In this document: positions 35,726 to 44,583 of the stretch, piece by piece
How the letters are laid out: every line of letters starts with the position of its first letter
How positions within the stretch are numbered: position 1 is the stretch's first letter
From: Bacillota bacterium
GTDB taxonomy: Bacteria; Bacillota; UBA4882; UBA8346
DNA: 64,000 nucleotides
Direction of reading: 5' to 3'
Assembly: GCA_023394955.1 (NCBI GenBank)
Contig: JAEWZY010000065.1
Coordinates: 25,467-89,466, forward strand
Made by a program: the position numbers and the translations under genes
The notes under the pieces: generated by a model
The model's input: the letters and a program-made list of their open reading frames with translations, nothing else
Database searches by the model: none
Told to the model about the DNA's origin: nothing

Positions 35726-36679
35726 TTAATTACTCTTTAAAACATCATCTATTTCCTTGAAAATTTCATCCGCTAATTTAACATCTAACGATTTTAAGTT
35801 CTCGTTGATTTGTTCAGGCCTCGAAGCGCCAATTATTGCGGAACTGATAACCGGCAAGCGTAATATCCAAGCTAAAGCTAACTGTGAAAGACTCATTTCT
35901 AATTTTTCGGCAATACTATTTAATTTTTCTACCTTAGTTAAGTTTTCATTTGTCAGTATTTTAAGAATAAACCCCTTCCCTTCCTCAGTAGTTGCCCTGC
36001 TCCCCCGAGTAAATTCTTTCCCCAAACGGTATTTACCGGTCAATAGCCCTTGGGCCAAAGGAGAGAAAACTACCAAGCCAAGCCCTTCTCTTTCACATAC
36101 CGGTCCGATTTCCTCCTCAATATCCCTTTCGAGCATATTATAACGAGGCTGATCGGATATGGGTTTGCGGAAATGATTTTTTTCGCAGATCCGTAACGCA
36201 TCAATAATTTGTACGGCCGACCATTGGCTTACTCCATAATATAATACCTTTCCCTGGGAAATCAAGTCATTGATAGCCCATAAACTTTCTTCCAAAGGGA
36301 CCGAATCATCGTATTTATGGAATTGATAAAGGTCGATATATTCTGTTCCCAACCGGCGTAAACTGGCATTACATTGTTCAATAATATGCTTTCGGCTTAA
36401 GCCACGGTCGTTAGGTCCGTCCCCCATAGGAGCATATACTTTAGTCGCTAACACATAAGATTCCCTTGGGTAAGCCGACAGCGCTTTCCCTAAGACTTCT
36501 TCGGCGGAACCAAATCCATACATATTAGCGGTATCAAAAAAATTAATTCCCAATTCATAAGCTGTTTGAATACATTTTTCCGAACTATTCTCATCCAAAG
36601 CGCTCCCATAAGTTATCCAACTTCCTAAACCCAACTCACTTATACGAAGTCCGCTCTTACCAACTTGACGATACTTCAA
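35726..36679 (-). CDS. Aldo/keto reductase
   Basis: A 317-residue NAD(P)H-dependent reductase with the AKR tetrad region: D and Y in FFDTANMYGFGSAEE, K in VLATKVYAP and H in LYQFHKYDD. The cofactor segments SSAIIGASRPEQI and the EEVLGKALSAYPR block fit the family. A GGAGG site lies 8 nt before a TTG at 36679, giving MKYRQVGKSGLRISELGLG, a normal AKR start; the ATG at 36700 has no better site and is less likely. It is last in the operon, and probably reduces or oxidises a sugar or aldehyde from the imported substrate. Confidence 0.9.
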   Translation of the reverse strand: MKYRQVGKSGLRISELGLGSWITYGSALDENSSEKCIQTAYELGINFFDTANMYGFGSAEEVLGKALSAYPRESYVLATKVYAPMGDGPNDRGLSRKHIIEQCNASLRRLGTEYIDLYQFHKYDDSVPLEESLWAINDLISQGKVLYYGVSQWSAVQIIDALRICEKNHFRKPISDQPRYNMLERDIEEEIGPVCEREGLGLVVFSPLAQGLLTGKYRLGKEFTRGSRATTEEGKGFILKILTNENLTKVEKLNSIAEKLEMSLSQLALAWILRLPVISSAIIGASRPEQINENLKSLDVKLADEIFKEIDDVLKSN

Positions 36680-36706
36680 TCTACTATCCTCCCAATGCAA
36701 TTTTCT

Positions 36707-37546
36707 TTATCCTTTAACTGCTCCAGCTGTCAAACCTTGAACCAAATATTTTTCTAAGAAGGAGTACAAAATTATAGTAGGTAAAGTAGCTACAACCGAA
36801 GCAGCCATCAGATCATTCCATTGGATCCGAAATTGGCCGATATTATTAGCAATTCCCACAGTCATGGTATACATTTTGGGAGTGGTGGTCAATACCAAAG
36901 CAAATAAAAATTCATTCCAAGCCTGAAGAAACGCAAAAATTACAGTTGCAGCGATTCCCGGTAATGATACGGGTAGAATGATGTGAAAAAAGGTTTTCAA
37001 CCGCGAACAGCCATCAACCATGGCGGCCTCATCAAGTTGAATTGGTATGCTATCAAAAAAGCCTTTCAACATCCACAAACAAAACGGTAATGAAAAAGAG
37101 GTGTATGCGATTATCAACGCTGTATAACTATTAATCAAACCCATCTTGCTGGTCATTGAAAAATAAGGGATAACTAAAAGAATCCCCGGAAACATCTGGC
37201 TGACTAATACAAAGACCATTAGAGATTTGCCATATTTAAAACGAAACCTTGAAAATCCATATCCGGCTAAAGCAGCTAAAATCACTGAAAACAGCGTTGA
37301 AAACGATGCGGCTATAGCGCTGTTTTTAAAGTAAACACCAAAACTCTGAATGGTCCAAATATTTTTGTAGCTTTCCATAGTAAAAACTTTAGGGATCCAG
37401 TTAACGGGTGTATTAAAAGTCTCACTAAGGTTTTTAAATGAAGTCGAAATCATCCAAGCAAAGGGTAACAAAGAAAAAATCGAAAGCGCAATCAAACCGA
37501 AATAGATTAGAGGCATTCGTAGCTTCATTTTTTTAAACATTATCAT
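36707..37546 (-). CDS. Sugar ABC transporter permease (MalG-like)
   Basis: A 279-residue membrane protein with six helices and the cytoplasmic EAA loop (LDEAAMVDGCSRLKTFFHIILP, residues ~185-205) that contacts the ATPase. It belongs to the CUT1-type sugar permeases. The ATG at 37540 has GGGG 6 nt upstream and may be the true start, against 37546. It works with the MalF-like partner encoded 25 nt upstream and the binding protein. No ATPase gene is in the operon, so a shared multi-sugar ATPase from elsewhere is required. Confidence 0.9.
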   Translation of the reverse strand: MIMFKKMKLRMPLIYFGLIALSIFSLLPFAWMISTSFKNLSETFNTPVNWIPKVFTMESYKNIWTIQSFGVYFKNSAIAASFSTLFSVILAALAGYGFSRFRFKYGKSLMVFVLVSQMFPGILLVIPYFSMTSKMGLINSYTALIIAYTSFSLPFCLWMLKGFFDSIPIQLDEAAMVDGCSRLKTFFHIILPVSLPGIAATVIFAFLQAWNEFLFALVLTTTPKMYTMTVGIANNIGQFRIQWNDLMAASVVATLPTIILYSFLEKYLVQGLTAGAVKG

Positions 37547-37571
37547 CCCCGCCTTTCTCTGTTTTAAATAA

Positions 37572-38435
37572 TTATTCGGTCTTTAGCAACTTTAAATATA
37601 AGAAGGTGAAGACTAAAAGTATTAGGAACACAATCACGGCTAATGCAGAAGCATACCCAATCTGGAAATATTCAAAAGCATGTTTAAATACTAAAGTTAC
37701 CAGTACCTCAGTACTATTAGCGGGGCCTCCGTTGGTCATTACCTGAACAAGGTCGAAATATTTGAAAGTCCAAATTGTATCAAGAATCAAGCCTATGCTT
37801 ATAATGTACTTCAGATGCGGTAATGTAATGTATCTGAATTGTTTAAAACCGGTTGCGCCATCAATCGAGGATGCCTCATATTCTTCTTTGGAAATGGATT
37901 GCAACCCGGCCAATACCATAATCATAATAAAGGGAAATCCTCTCCAAACATTGGCTAAAATGACCGAAGGCATTGCTAGGTTAACATCTCCTAACCAGGC
38001 AAAAGTTCCATTTAGCCCAATCCGAGTCAACAAATCATTAATTACTCCAAACTGTGAATTAAACATCCATTTCCAAGTACCAGCCACCACAACCGATGAA
38101 AACATGTATGGAACCAACATTATAATCCGAAACGGGGTCCTCATTTTAACCGGTTCGTTTAATAGTAAAGCAGCGCCTACACCAATTATCAAATGAAAAA
38201 GAACGCTCATTACTGTAAAAACAACGGTATTAATAAAAGATTTCCAAAATGTCGAGTCTTTAATAATTTCGTTATAGTTTGAAAAACCCACAAATTTATT
38301 TATCTCAGCTGTTATATCTTGATTAAAACTCATATACAAAACATTCATTAAAGGAATAATTAAAACAAAAACTAATACTAAAATCCCGGGTGTAACAAAA
38401 AAATATCTTGAAAATCTGTTCTCCAAAGCCCTCAC
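37572..38435 (-). CDS. Sugar ABC transporter permease (MalF/UgpA-like)
   Basis: A 287-residue permease with six membrane helices and an EAA-type loop (EEYEASSIDGATGFKQFRYITLPHL). An N-terminal helix without the long MalF extension fits the shorter UgpA/LacF type. It pairs with the MalG-like subunit downstream. The next gene upstream encodes the extracellular binding protein, and all lie on one strand within ~75 nt of one another. Confidence 0.9.
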   Translation of the reverse strand: MRALENRFSRYFFVTPGILVLVFVLIIPLMNVLYMSFNQDITAEINKFVGFSNYNEIIKDSTFWKSFINTVVFTVMSVLFHLIIGVGAALLLNEPVKMRTPFRIIMLVPYMFSSVVVAGTWKWMFNSQFGVINDLLTRIGLNGTFAWLGDVNLAMPSVILANVWRGFPFIMIMVLAGLQSISKEEYEASSIDGATGFKQFRYITLPHLKYIISIGLILDTIWTFKYFDLVQVMTNGGPANSTEVLVTLVFKHAFEYFQIGYASALAVIVFLILLVFTFLYLKLLKTE

Positions 38436-38509
38436 CTACTTTATTTATGGATTAAAATCCAAGTTTGAGCAAAAGGAAGGAATGAACCTTCCTTTTGCTA
38501 TTTATTAAA

Positions 38510-39802
38510 TTATTTTGAAGACAACAACTTGTTGATACTATTAGCAGCCTTTTTAAAGGATTGTTCCGGAGTTGACGCCCCAACTAAAGGAGCTTGCATG
38601 GCATCGCCAAGGATATTTGTGATCTGCGACCACTGGGGAATGGTTGGAAACATTAGTGAGTTGTTGGCCATTGACAAAGCGACTTTACCGGTAATATCCT
38701 TCTGAACAATAGGATCTTCCAAGGCGTCTTTTCTCGAGGGAGTCATCCTGCTAATTGAATGAATGGTAACTTGACTCTGTTTGCGACTGAAAAATTCAAC
38801 AAATTTCCAGGCCGCTTCAGCATTCTTTGTTTTTTTACTAATCACCCAATAGGTGGAAAATTGGGGACTATATGATTTGCCGATATTGGACGGCATTGGC
38901 GCCATCGATAACTCGGATTTAACAGACGGATTCTTAACGATAATTTCGTCCAATGCTTGTACCGGGCTTTGGATCATAGCCACTCTTCTTTGAGCTAAAA
39001 GGGTGCGGGCTTCGTCAGCGGCAACATCTGTCGGTCCCGGAGGAACTAATTTATATTTAGTGGCTAACTCCGACCAAAATTTCAACGCTTCAATCGCTTT
39101 CTCTTCGTCCAAAAGGGATTTAGTATTATTTTTATTTAAAACATCGGTCCCGTTATTATATAACCAAGTTAAGAAGCGTGTTACCGCGCTTTGTTGGTTT
39201 GACCCATGCATACCATAGGCCCATATGCCTTTTTCAGGCTGGTTGACCTTTTTAGCGATCTCTAGAAATTCCGCCCAAGTGATCGGCTTGTTGGGGTCTA
39301 GTTCAGATAGGCCCGCTTCTTTAAAAATTTTCTTGTTATAAGTCAATACTACAAAAGAACTCCAAGCCGGAATACCATATGTTCCTTTGCCTACATCCAC
39401 TAACTTCCACGTGTTGTCAAAAAATTGTTTTTTGTAGCGGGAACCGCCTTCCCGATCGATGAAAGATTTCAAATCAAGCAAATATCCATCCTTATGCCAA
39501 CCGCTAACCCAGTAATCTTGCGCCCTGACTACATCAGGAGCTTGATTGGCCCGGGCTTGGGTAACATATTTCAAGGAAACCTGGCTAAGAGGTACCGGCT
39601 CTCTTTCAACCTTAATGTTGGGATATTCTTTTTCAAATTCATCAATAATCTTATTCATAGCGGTAGCCGTCGGTTCGACGGTTAGCTGAAAATCGCAAAC
39701 CCTGATGGTAACCTGTTTTTCCTTCGCCTTGACTAAATTGAAACATAGAGGTAATCCCAAAAGCACTACTGCCAATAACGTTAAACCAACTTTTTTTGAC
39801 AT
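38510..39802 (-). CDS. Extracellular sugar-binding protein of an ABC importer
   Basis: A 430-residue periplasmic-type binding protein (family 1 solute-binding). The signal region is residues 1-27 (MSKKVGLTLLAVVLLGLPLC start); a Cys follows LPL, so lipid attachment is possible but the lipobox is not standard. The mature part contains EFEKEYPNIKVEREPVPLSQ, the ITWAEFLEIAKK segment and WVISKKTKNAEAAWKFVEFF, features of family-1 binding proteins. It is the substrate-capture component; specificity is unknown, though the genes around suggest a sugar acid, oligosaccharide or polyol. Confidence 0.9.
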   Translation of the reverse strand: MSKKVGLTLLAVVLLGLPLCFNLVKAKEKQVTIRVCDFQLTVEPTATAMNKIIDEFEKEYPNIKVEREPVPLSQVSLKYVTQARANQAPDVVRAQDYWVSGWHKDGYLLDLKSFIDREGGSRYKKQFFDNTWKLVDVGKGTYGIPAWSSFVVLTYNKKIFKEAGLSELDPNKPITWAEFLEIAKKVNQPEKGIWAYGMHGSNQQSAVTRFLTWLYNNGTDVLNKNNTKSLLDEEKAIEALKFWSELATKYKLVPPGPTDVAADEARTLLAQRRVAMIQSPVQALDEIIVKNPSVKSELSMAPMPSNIGKSYSPQFSTYWVISKKTKNAEAAWKFVEFFSRKQSQVTIHSISRMTPSRKDALEDPIVQKDITGKVALSMANNSLMFPTIPQWSQITNILGDAMQAPLVGASTPEQSFKKAANSINKLLSSK

Positions 39803-39859
39803 ATTTACCTCTCCTTTTTAGTTGTTAATTTTAGAATGAAACAATGATTACAATTAGTT

Positions 39860-40255
39860 TTAATCACCAATAGCGATTACTTCGACTTCCACTTTAAAGT
39901 CCGGATTAGCTAAAGCTTTTACTTCAACCGCTGTAGCCGTTATCTTGTTATCTCCCAAATACTTACTTCTCACCGCAATGACCGAAGGCAAGTCCTTCAT
40001 GTCGACCAGATACATGTTTACTTTAATGACATTGGAAAAACCGCTCCCGGCTTCTTTTAAAATCGAACCAATATTTGTCATGATTTGGTCCATTTGTTTG
40101 GCCGCATCGCCTTTGCCTACAATGATCCCTTTTTCATCAGTAGCTACTTGGCCGGATGTAAAAATTAAGCGGCTAGCTTTAACCGAAACACCATGTGAAA
40201 CCGGAGCGGCGACTTTGGAAACACTAGCCGGATTCAAATCTAAACGTTCCGCCAT
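39860..40255 (-). CDS. RidA-family protein without the catalytic arginine
   Basis: A 131-residue Rid (YjgF/YER057c) protein. The ATG at 40255 has GGGGGG 6 nt upstream and is used. Family segments are SGQVATDEKGIIVGKGDAAKQ and VIKVNMYLVDMKDLP. In enamine deaminases an Arg lies in the FPARSCVEVARL-type strand; here the aligned strand is KITATAVEVKALANP, with no Arg. It is therefore not expected to be a classical RidA deaminase and may belong to other Rid subgroups. It is in the sugar operon, between the DUF6282 gene and the binding protein. Confidence 0.85.
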   Translation of the reverse strand: MAERLDLNPASVSKVAAPVSHGVSVKASRLIFTSGQVATDEKGIIVGKGDAAKQMDQIMTNIGSILKEAGSGFSNVIKVNMYLVDMKDLPSVIAVRSKYLGDNKITATAVEVKALANPDFKVEVEVIAIGD

Positions 40256-40279
40256 GTTAATCCCCCCTTTCATTTAGTT

Positions 40280-41215
40280 TTAATCCAAGCCTAATAACTT
40301 GGCAGGATTCTTTTTAATCATGAATTCCAATTCTTGTTGAGATACTCCCGACTCCAACAAGCAAGCTAAAAAGGTCCGTAACCCTTCCGCCGGTATAGGG
40401 GCATCCGAATTACCCAAATCCGTTGATAAAACCATATGTTCCGCCCCAAATTTTTTAACAAGGTCAACATATTTGTCAATCTTAGTTAACGGGATCTTAT
40501 GAAATGACCACATATGAGGTTCGCACATAATCGCGCAAATCTCTAAATACGCCCCCATTTTAACTAGTTCTTCCATCTGATTGTCATTCATGTTGACGAC
40601 TTCCCAGATTGGGTGGGTAATAATTATCTTTTTAACTCCGATCTTTTTAGCTTCCTTAACTAACGCCATGGACTCTCCGGGAGAAAGATGACCTGTTGCC
40701 AAGGCAACATTCTTTTGAGCGATTAACTCTAAAATTTTGATCGCTTCCGGTTTTAATTTATTGTTTTCTAAGACCGTAATAGCTTCAGCTAAAGAAGTCC
40801 GGTGGTAAAAAGCGGAAACATGTCCCCGTTCTTGGAAAAACTTAATATGGTTATAGGAACTAATGGTCGAAAACCAAACTATTTTTGCCCCGTCGCCATG
40901 AATTAAAGCATTACTTACCGCATCCGGGTTTAAACCGCCAACCGCCTTATTCAAAACAATCGAACCATAAAGTGTAAAATCTTCCACTATTTTATTGGTT
41001 ATATAAGCTACGCCGGTTGAAGGGAAAGTAAGTGATTTTAAAACCGCGCCTCGCATTCCTTTTGCCTTTAATGTTTCAGCAAGTTGTACCGCGTTTTGGG
41101 AACGGTAATCTCCCTGAAACTCCGGATCCACATGACAGTGTAATTCAATCCCGCCATTCATCAGTTCATTCGTTATTTTATTGATTTGAGTAACTATATC
41201 CGACATATCTACCAC
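40280..41215 (-). CDS. DUF6282-type putative metal-dependent hydrolase
   Basis: A 311-residue protein with LHCHVDPEF near residue 25, KGMRGAVLKSLTF, ATGHLSPGESMALV, KIIITHPIWEV and LSTDLGNSDAPIPAEG. These are the HxH, Lys/His and Asp ligand blocks expected of an amidohydrolase-like TIM barrel, as in DUF6282 proteins. The reaction is unknown; hydrolysis of a lactone or cyclic amide in the imported substrate is a possibility. It lies 8 nt after the GntR gene and 24 nt before Rid, so it is an operon member. Confidence 0.75.
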   Translation of the reverse strand: MVDMSDIVTQINKITNELMNGGIELHCHVDPEFQGDYRSQNAVQLAETLKAKGMRGAVLKSLTFPSTGVAYITNKIVEDFTLYGSIVLNKAVGGLNPDAVSNALIHGDGAKIVWFSTISSYNHIKFFQERGHVSAFYHRTSLAEAITVLENNKLKPEAIKILELIAQKNVALATGHLSPGESMALVKEAKKIGVKKIIITHPIWEVVNMNDNQMEELVKMGAYLEICAIMCEPHMWSFHKIPLTKIDKYVDLVKKFGAEHMVLSTDLGNSDAPIPAEGLRTFLACLLESGVSQQELEFMIKKNPAKLLGLD

Positions 41216-41223
41216 TCCATTCT

Positions 41224-41919
41224 CTATTCATCAAACATTTCTCGTTCAATTTCATTTAAATGTTCAAGCATTGCTCGCCTTGCTTCTTGAGGCGATCTTC
41301 TTTGAACAGCTTCTAAGATACGGTTATGAACCAGATAGTACATTTCGGGGTCCCATAGTCTATCACCACTATTTTGTTTCATGTGTTTCCATAAAACCTG
41401 TTTCATAGCGGTCAAGATGTTGTTTAAGGTGTCGTAAAGGATACTATTATCACCAGCCTCAGCAAGGGTTAAATGGAAATTTTGGTCAAGTTCGTCCATT
41501 AAACCATGATCCGCTTTCACCTTCTCCAAACTCATTTGGTCAACGATAACCGCCAACCTTTTAAGTACCGCCGGAGTAATTTTTTGAGCAGCCAACGCAG
41601 CTAATTCAGATTCAATAATCTTTCGTGATTCTATTATTTCGGAAGGGCTGTCATACATCGAAAGCTTATTGACTAAAGTGTTATTTTCAATATGTTCTTT
41701 AACATAACTACCGCTGCCGGTTTTAATTTCGATTATTCCGGAAAGTTCCAAAGCGCTTAGCGCTTCGCGAACAGTTGGCCGACTGGTCCCTAGTTGTTCA
41801 GCCAAAACCCTCTCGGGCGGTAATTTTTCTCCTGGTTTTAAAGTTCCATTTTCAATTAATGCAACTACTTGACTGGCAATTTTAACGTAAGCTTTGGTAT
41901 TTTCAATTGGTACAAACAT
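41224..41919 (-). CDS. GntR/FadR-family transcriptional regulator
   Basis: The 231-residue regulator has an N-terminal winged helix (LPPERVLAEQLGTSRPTVREALSALE, residues ~33-58) and an all-helical FCD effector domain (SRKIIESELAALAAQ, DQNFHLTLAEAGDN, NRILEAVQRRSPQEA). FCD domains bind carboxylic acids or sugars with a metal. It is the first gene of the sugar operon and presumably represses it, with release by a pathway intermediate. The upstream region (41920-42190) has a large inverted repeat at 42036-42091 that may serve the regulation. Confidence 0.92.
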   Translation of the reverse strand: MFVPIENTKAYVKIASQVVALIENGTLKPGEKLPPERVLAEQLGTSRPTVREALSALELSGIIEIKTGSGSYVKEHIENNTLVNKLSMYDSPSEIIESRKIIESELAALAAQKITPAVLKRLAVIVDQMSLEKVKADHGLMDELDQNFHLTLAEAGDNSILYDTLNNILTAMKQVLWKHMKQNSGDRLWDPEMYYLVHNRILEAVQRRSPQEARRAMLEHLNEIEREMFDE

Positions 41920-42035
41920 TGAACATTTATCACCTCCTTTAAATTTCTTTGGTATCAGGCTGCCAATTTGCTAAGTGGTTAATCTGTAAACCTGCTAGAC
42001 CAATTTTATGATCAGTTATTCTGCGCTTCTTTTTA

Positions 42036-42091
42036 AATACCTTCTTATAATTAAACAACTTATAAATTTTTTTGTTTCTTATAAAGGTATT
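42036..42091. repeat. Imperfect inverted repeat upstream of the GntR gene
   Basis: AATACCTTCTTATAA (42036-42050) and TTATAAAGGTATT (42079-42091) are inverted with one extra base in the left arm, around a very AT-rich centre. It lies 120-170 nt upstream of the gntR ATG and may be an operator or structured leader. Nothing else is visible between 41920 and 42268. Confidence 0.4.
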
Positions 42092-42267
42092 CATCTTTCA
42101 AGTGAATAAATTTCATAATTCATTTTTCAAAAAAAGGCGACCAATCTCCCAGTGTTACGAAAGTACTTTCAAAAAAAGATTCGGTTTTATGTTTTACTCA
42201 CAACCTTATGCGACAGATTTACGACAACCTTTCTGATTGACAGCAATTATTTCTGATACAATGAACG

Positions 42268-42672
42268 TTAACGGCATAATCCGAACTCTTCCGGTGTTTT
42301 GGCGTTGCTAAACCATCCATTAACGTAAATCTTAACTTTATCATGATATTTTCCGCCAAGCAGACGATAAACTGGCACCCCAAAAGCGCCTTGCCGTTAA
42401 TATCACCAAAGGCAGGTTTCAACTGCGCTTAAAGCTGACATCGGGACCGGTCCGTTTCGCCAATAAGAATCACGATAAATGTTATGATAATGAAGCTCAA
42501 TATCCAAGGGGTCTTTTCCAATTAAATAACGTTTTAATTCCTCTATTGCGCCTACCAAAGCCTTTTCCTTATATTCCAAAGTAGCTTCGCCAAGACCGGT
42601 AATGCCTTCATCAGTATATATCTTTACTAATACCCAGTTAGTGCCAAAAACTGGGAGTATTGTTGTTAACAC
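42268..42672 (-). pseudogene. Decayed enolase-superfamily (mandelate racemase-like) gene
   Basis: With two small frameshifts (near 42405 and 42385) the minus strand reads TNWVLVKIYTDEGITGLGEA, then PVPMSALSAVETCL, then WDINGKALGVPVYRLLGGK, and ends YVNGWFSNAKTPEEF before a stop. These are the N-terminal capping-domain blocks of mandelate racemase/muconate lactonising enzymes such as galactonate or rhamnonate dehydratase. The catalytic barrel is missing. It lies upstream of the intact sugar operon on the same strand, suggesting it once supplied a dehydratase for it. Confidence 0.75.
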
Positions 42673-42712
42673 AGCGATTAATAGTAATAGATGACTCAGC
42701 CTAATTTAGCTC

Positions 42713-42740
42713 AAAAAAACACCCCTAATTCGGGGTGAAA
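42713..42740 (-). terminator. Terminator of the LysM-repeat gene
   Basis: CACCCC (42720-42725) and GGGGTG (42732-42737) with a T run on the minus strand; it lies 12 nt past the stop. Confidence 0.85.
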
Positions 42741-42751
42741 AAAGAAACTGT

Positions 42752-43393
42752 TTATCTCGGAATACAGATCTGTTGCCCGATAAAGAGCCGGTTGGGGTCT
42801 AATCCCGGATTAGCTTCTAGTATCGCCTGCACAGTGGTATTAAAACGGGCGGCAATGCTGAACAAGGTATCCCCGGCGACTATAGTGTACATAAATCCAG
42901 AACATACCGGCGGCTGTAACACCGGAATGCAGATCTGCTGTCCAATAAAGAGCCGGTTGGGATCTAGCCCCGGATTGGCTTGTAAGATCGCTTGCACGGT
43001 GGTATTAAAACGGGCGGCAATGCTAAATAAAGTATCTCCGGCAACTACGGTGTAGAAAAATCCCTGGCAAGGCTGGGGCTGAGGTACGGGAATACAAATT
43101 CTTTGTCCAACAAAGAGCATGTTGGGATCAAGTTCCGGATTGGCTTGCAAGATAGCTTGGACTGTGGTATTAAACCGAGCCGCCAGGGTAAAAAGAGTAT
43201 CCCCCAGGACAATCGTATAAATAAATCCGGGACAAAACGGCGGCCGGGAGTTGGGAATGCAAATTTGTTGTCCGATAAAGAGCCGGTTGGGATCCAGTCC
43301 CGGATTGGCTTGTAGGATCGCTTGAACGGTAGTGTTAAACCGGGCTGCTATACTAAACAAAGTGTCTCCGGCGGCAATAGTGTAAACAAATCC
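42752..43393 (-). repeat. Four tandem ~165-bp LysM-coding units
   Basis: The 3' two-thirds of the LysM gene consists of four consecutive near-identical copies of roughly 165 bp. They differ by synonymous and a few coding changes, so they probably arose by recent duplication or gene conversion. Confidence 0.8.
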
Positions 43394-43750
43394 CGGACAA
43401 GGCCTAGGTTGCGGAGCGGGTATGCATAAAGGCAGCCCCGGCCTTAATCCGATCAGATTTAAGAACAGATTTTCCCTACGGATCGCAGCCTCAGTAGTAT
43501 TAAACTCCCTGGCGATGCTCGCCAAGGTATCGCCCCGCCGGACAATATATATTGTCCCACGACAACGGACCGGAAACGGTAGTCTGAGCCGTTCCCCAGG
43601 AGTTATCTGAGCTAGGTTAAGATCGGGATTTGCTTCGGCTACTATTTCCCGGGTGACTTCAAAAGCCTTGGTCAACGTCTCTACCGAATCGGATTCAATA
43701 ACCTCCAACTCAAAATAATCATTATTTAGATTTTCGTTTGCTCCAATCAT
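42752..43750 (-). CDS. Multi-LysM repeat protein
   Basis: A 332-residue protein made of one partial and five complete LysM-type modules. The first full module (residues ~65-111) is divergent (IYIVRRGDTLASIAREF). The other four, starting near 120, 175, 230 and 284, are almost identical units of ~55 residues (YTIxxGDTLFSIAARFNTT, ILQANPGLDPNRLFIGQQIC, IP). LysM domains bind peptidoglycan or chitin-like glycans. I see no signal peptide; the N-terminus is acidic and hydrophilic, so export may use another route or it may act inside, for example in the spore coat. The Cys in each module is conserved. Confidence 0.85.
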   Translation of the reverse strand: MIGANENLNNDYFELEVIESDSVETLTKAFEVTREIVAEANPDLNLAQITPGERLRLPFPVRCRGTIYIVRRGDTLASIAREFNTTEAAIRRENLFLNLIGLRPGLPLCIPAPQPRPCPGFVYTIAAGDTLFSIAARFNTTVQAILQANPGLDPNRLFIGQQICIPNSRPPFCPGFIYTIVLGDTLFTLAARFNTTVQAILQANPELDPNMLFVGQRICIPVPQPQPCQGFFYTVVAGDTLFSIAARFNTTVQAILQANPGLDPNRLFIGQQICIPVLQPPVCSGFMYTIVAGDTLFSIAARFNTTVQAILEANPGLDPNRLFIGQQICIPR

Positions 43751-43855
43751 TGAATCTAAACCACCTCCTAATCGTTGGCGGGAACTGAATACTAAAGCTA
43801 ATTCCCGCTACCATTATGCTATGTGCCTAATCCTCCGGAGGTGATTTTAAAAAAA

Positions 43856-44341
43856 TTAATCTACCCTAAACCGCTCCACAAATTGACCCATAGGTTCGCA
43901 AAATTCCTGCACATCTCCATCCATTTCCCCCACTTCAATTGGATAATAATCCCCCCCACTGAAAACGGCCCCGCAAATTATTACCTCACCCTCCTCGACC
44001 CGGACCAAAAACCCGACCGATTCTACTAGCTCAGCTGAGATCGCCACCTCATCATCGAGGTCATCCGGGGCTGAAAGGGAATATCGCTTGCCGTCTGCGC
44101 AAGGAATTGGTTCTCCGACATTGATATCGCTGAAAGGTAAAAATAAAATTCTCCCTTGAAGCAGCAAGTTCTTGACTAAATCCAGGTTAATTTCCTCCAC
44201 CCCTAACTCATCCAGAGCGCCTTCTTCCGAAAAACAGACAATAATTGATGCGGATATATCATTGCTGCGCAACTCAAATAACTCCCCGATGAATCTCAAT
44301 AAATCATAATGCTTTAGTGGATTCTTAAATTCTTCCATCAC
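43856..44341 (-). CDS. Unknown acidic protein
   Basis: A 161-residue acidic protein (many Asp and Glu, no membrane segment) upstream of the LysM gene. It begins MMEEFKNPLKHYDLLRF and contains several hydrophobic beta-like stretches (ASIIVCFSEEG, RILFLPFSDIN, VGFLVRVEEGEVIICG). No family was recognised. It is ~105 nt from the LysM gene on the same strand, so they may be co-expressed; both lack an obvious signal peptide. A role in the spore or in surface assembly would be speculation. Confidence 0.65.
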   Translation of the reverse strand: MMEEFKNPLKHYDLLRFIGELFELRSNDISASIIVCFSEEGALDELGVEEINLDLVKNLLLQGRILFLPFSDINVGEPIPCADGKRYSLSAPDDLDDEVAISAELVESVGFLVRVEEGEVIICGAVFSGGDYYPIEVGEMDGDVQEFCEPMGQFVERFRVD

Positions 44342-44583
44342 AACCTCCTGATCATTAATCTGATTACGTTAGTATTAATATCGGAAAAAACCCTAATCGA
44401 ATCAAGTTCACAATGGTTCAAAAACCGCCTGCTTTAACTTGACTTTACTCCTTTCATATGTTAGTTTGATTACGAAGCGCGACGGGATCATTCCAACGGT
44501 CTAGTTGCCGGAGAATGCGGAAACATTTTTGAAACAGATATCCCTTTAGACAATACTATTAAACAGGAGTATAGGAGCGTACA

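Noticed and set aside
42752..43393. Tandem repeats as a possible CRISPR array
   Set aside because: The units are ~165 bp, contiguous and in frame for LysM modules; no spacers exist.
44465..44581. Open frame with protein-like codons just before the cyclophilin gene
   Set aside because: It has a stop upstream, no start codon and runs into the next gene in another frame; no homology recognised.
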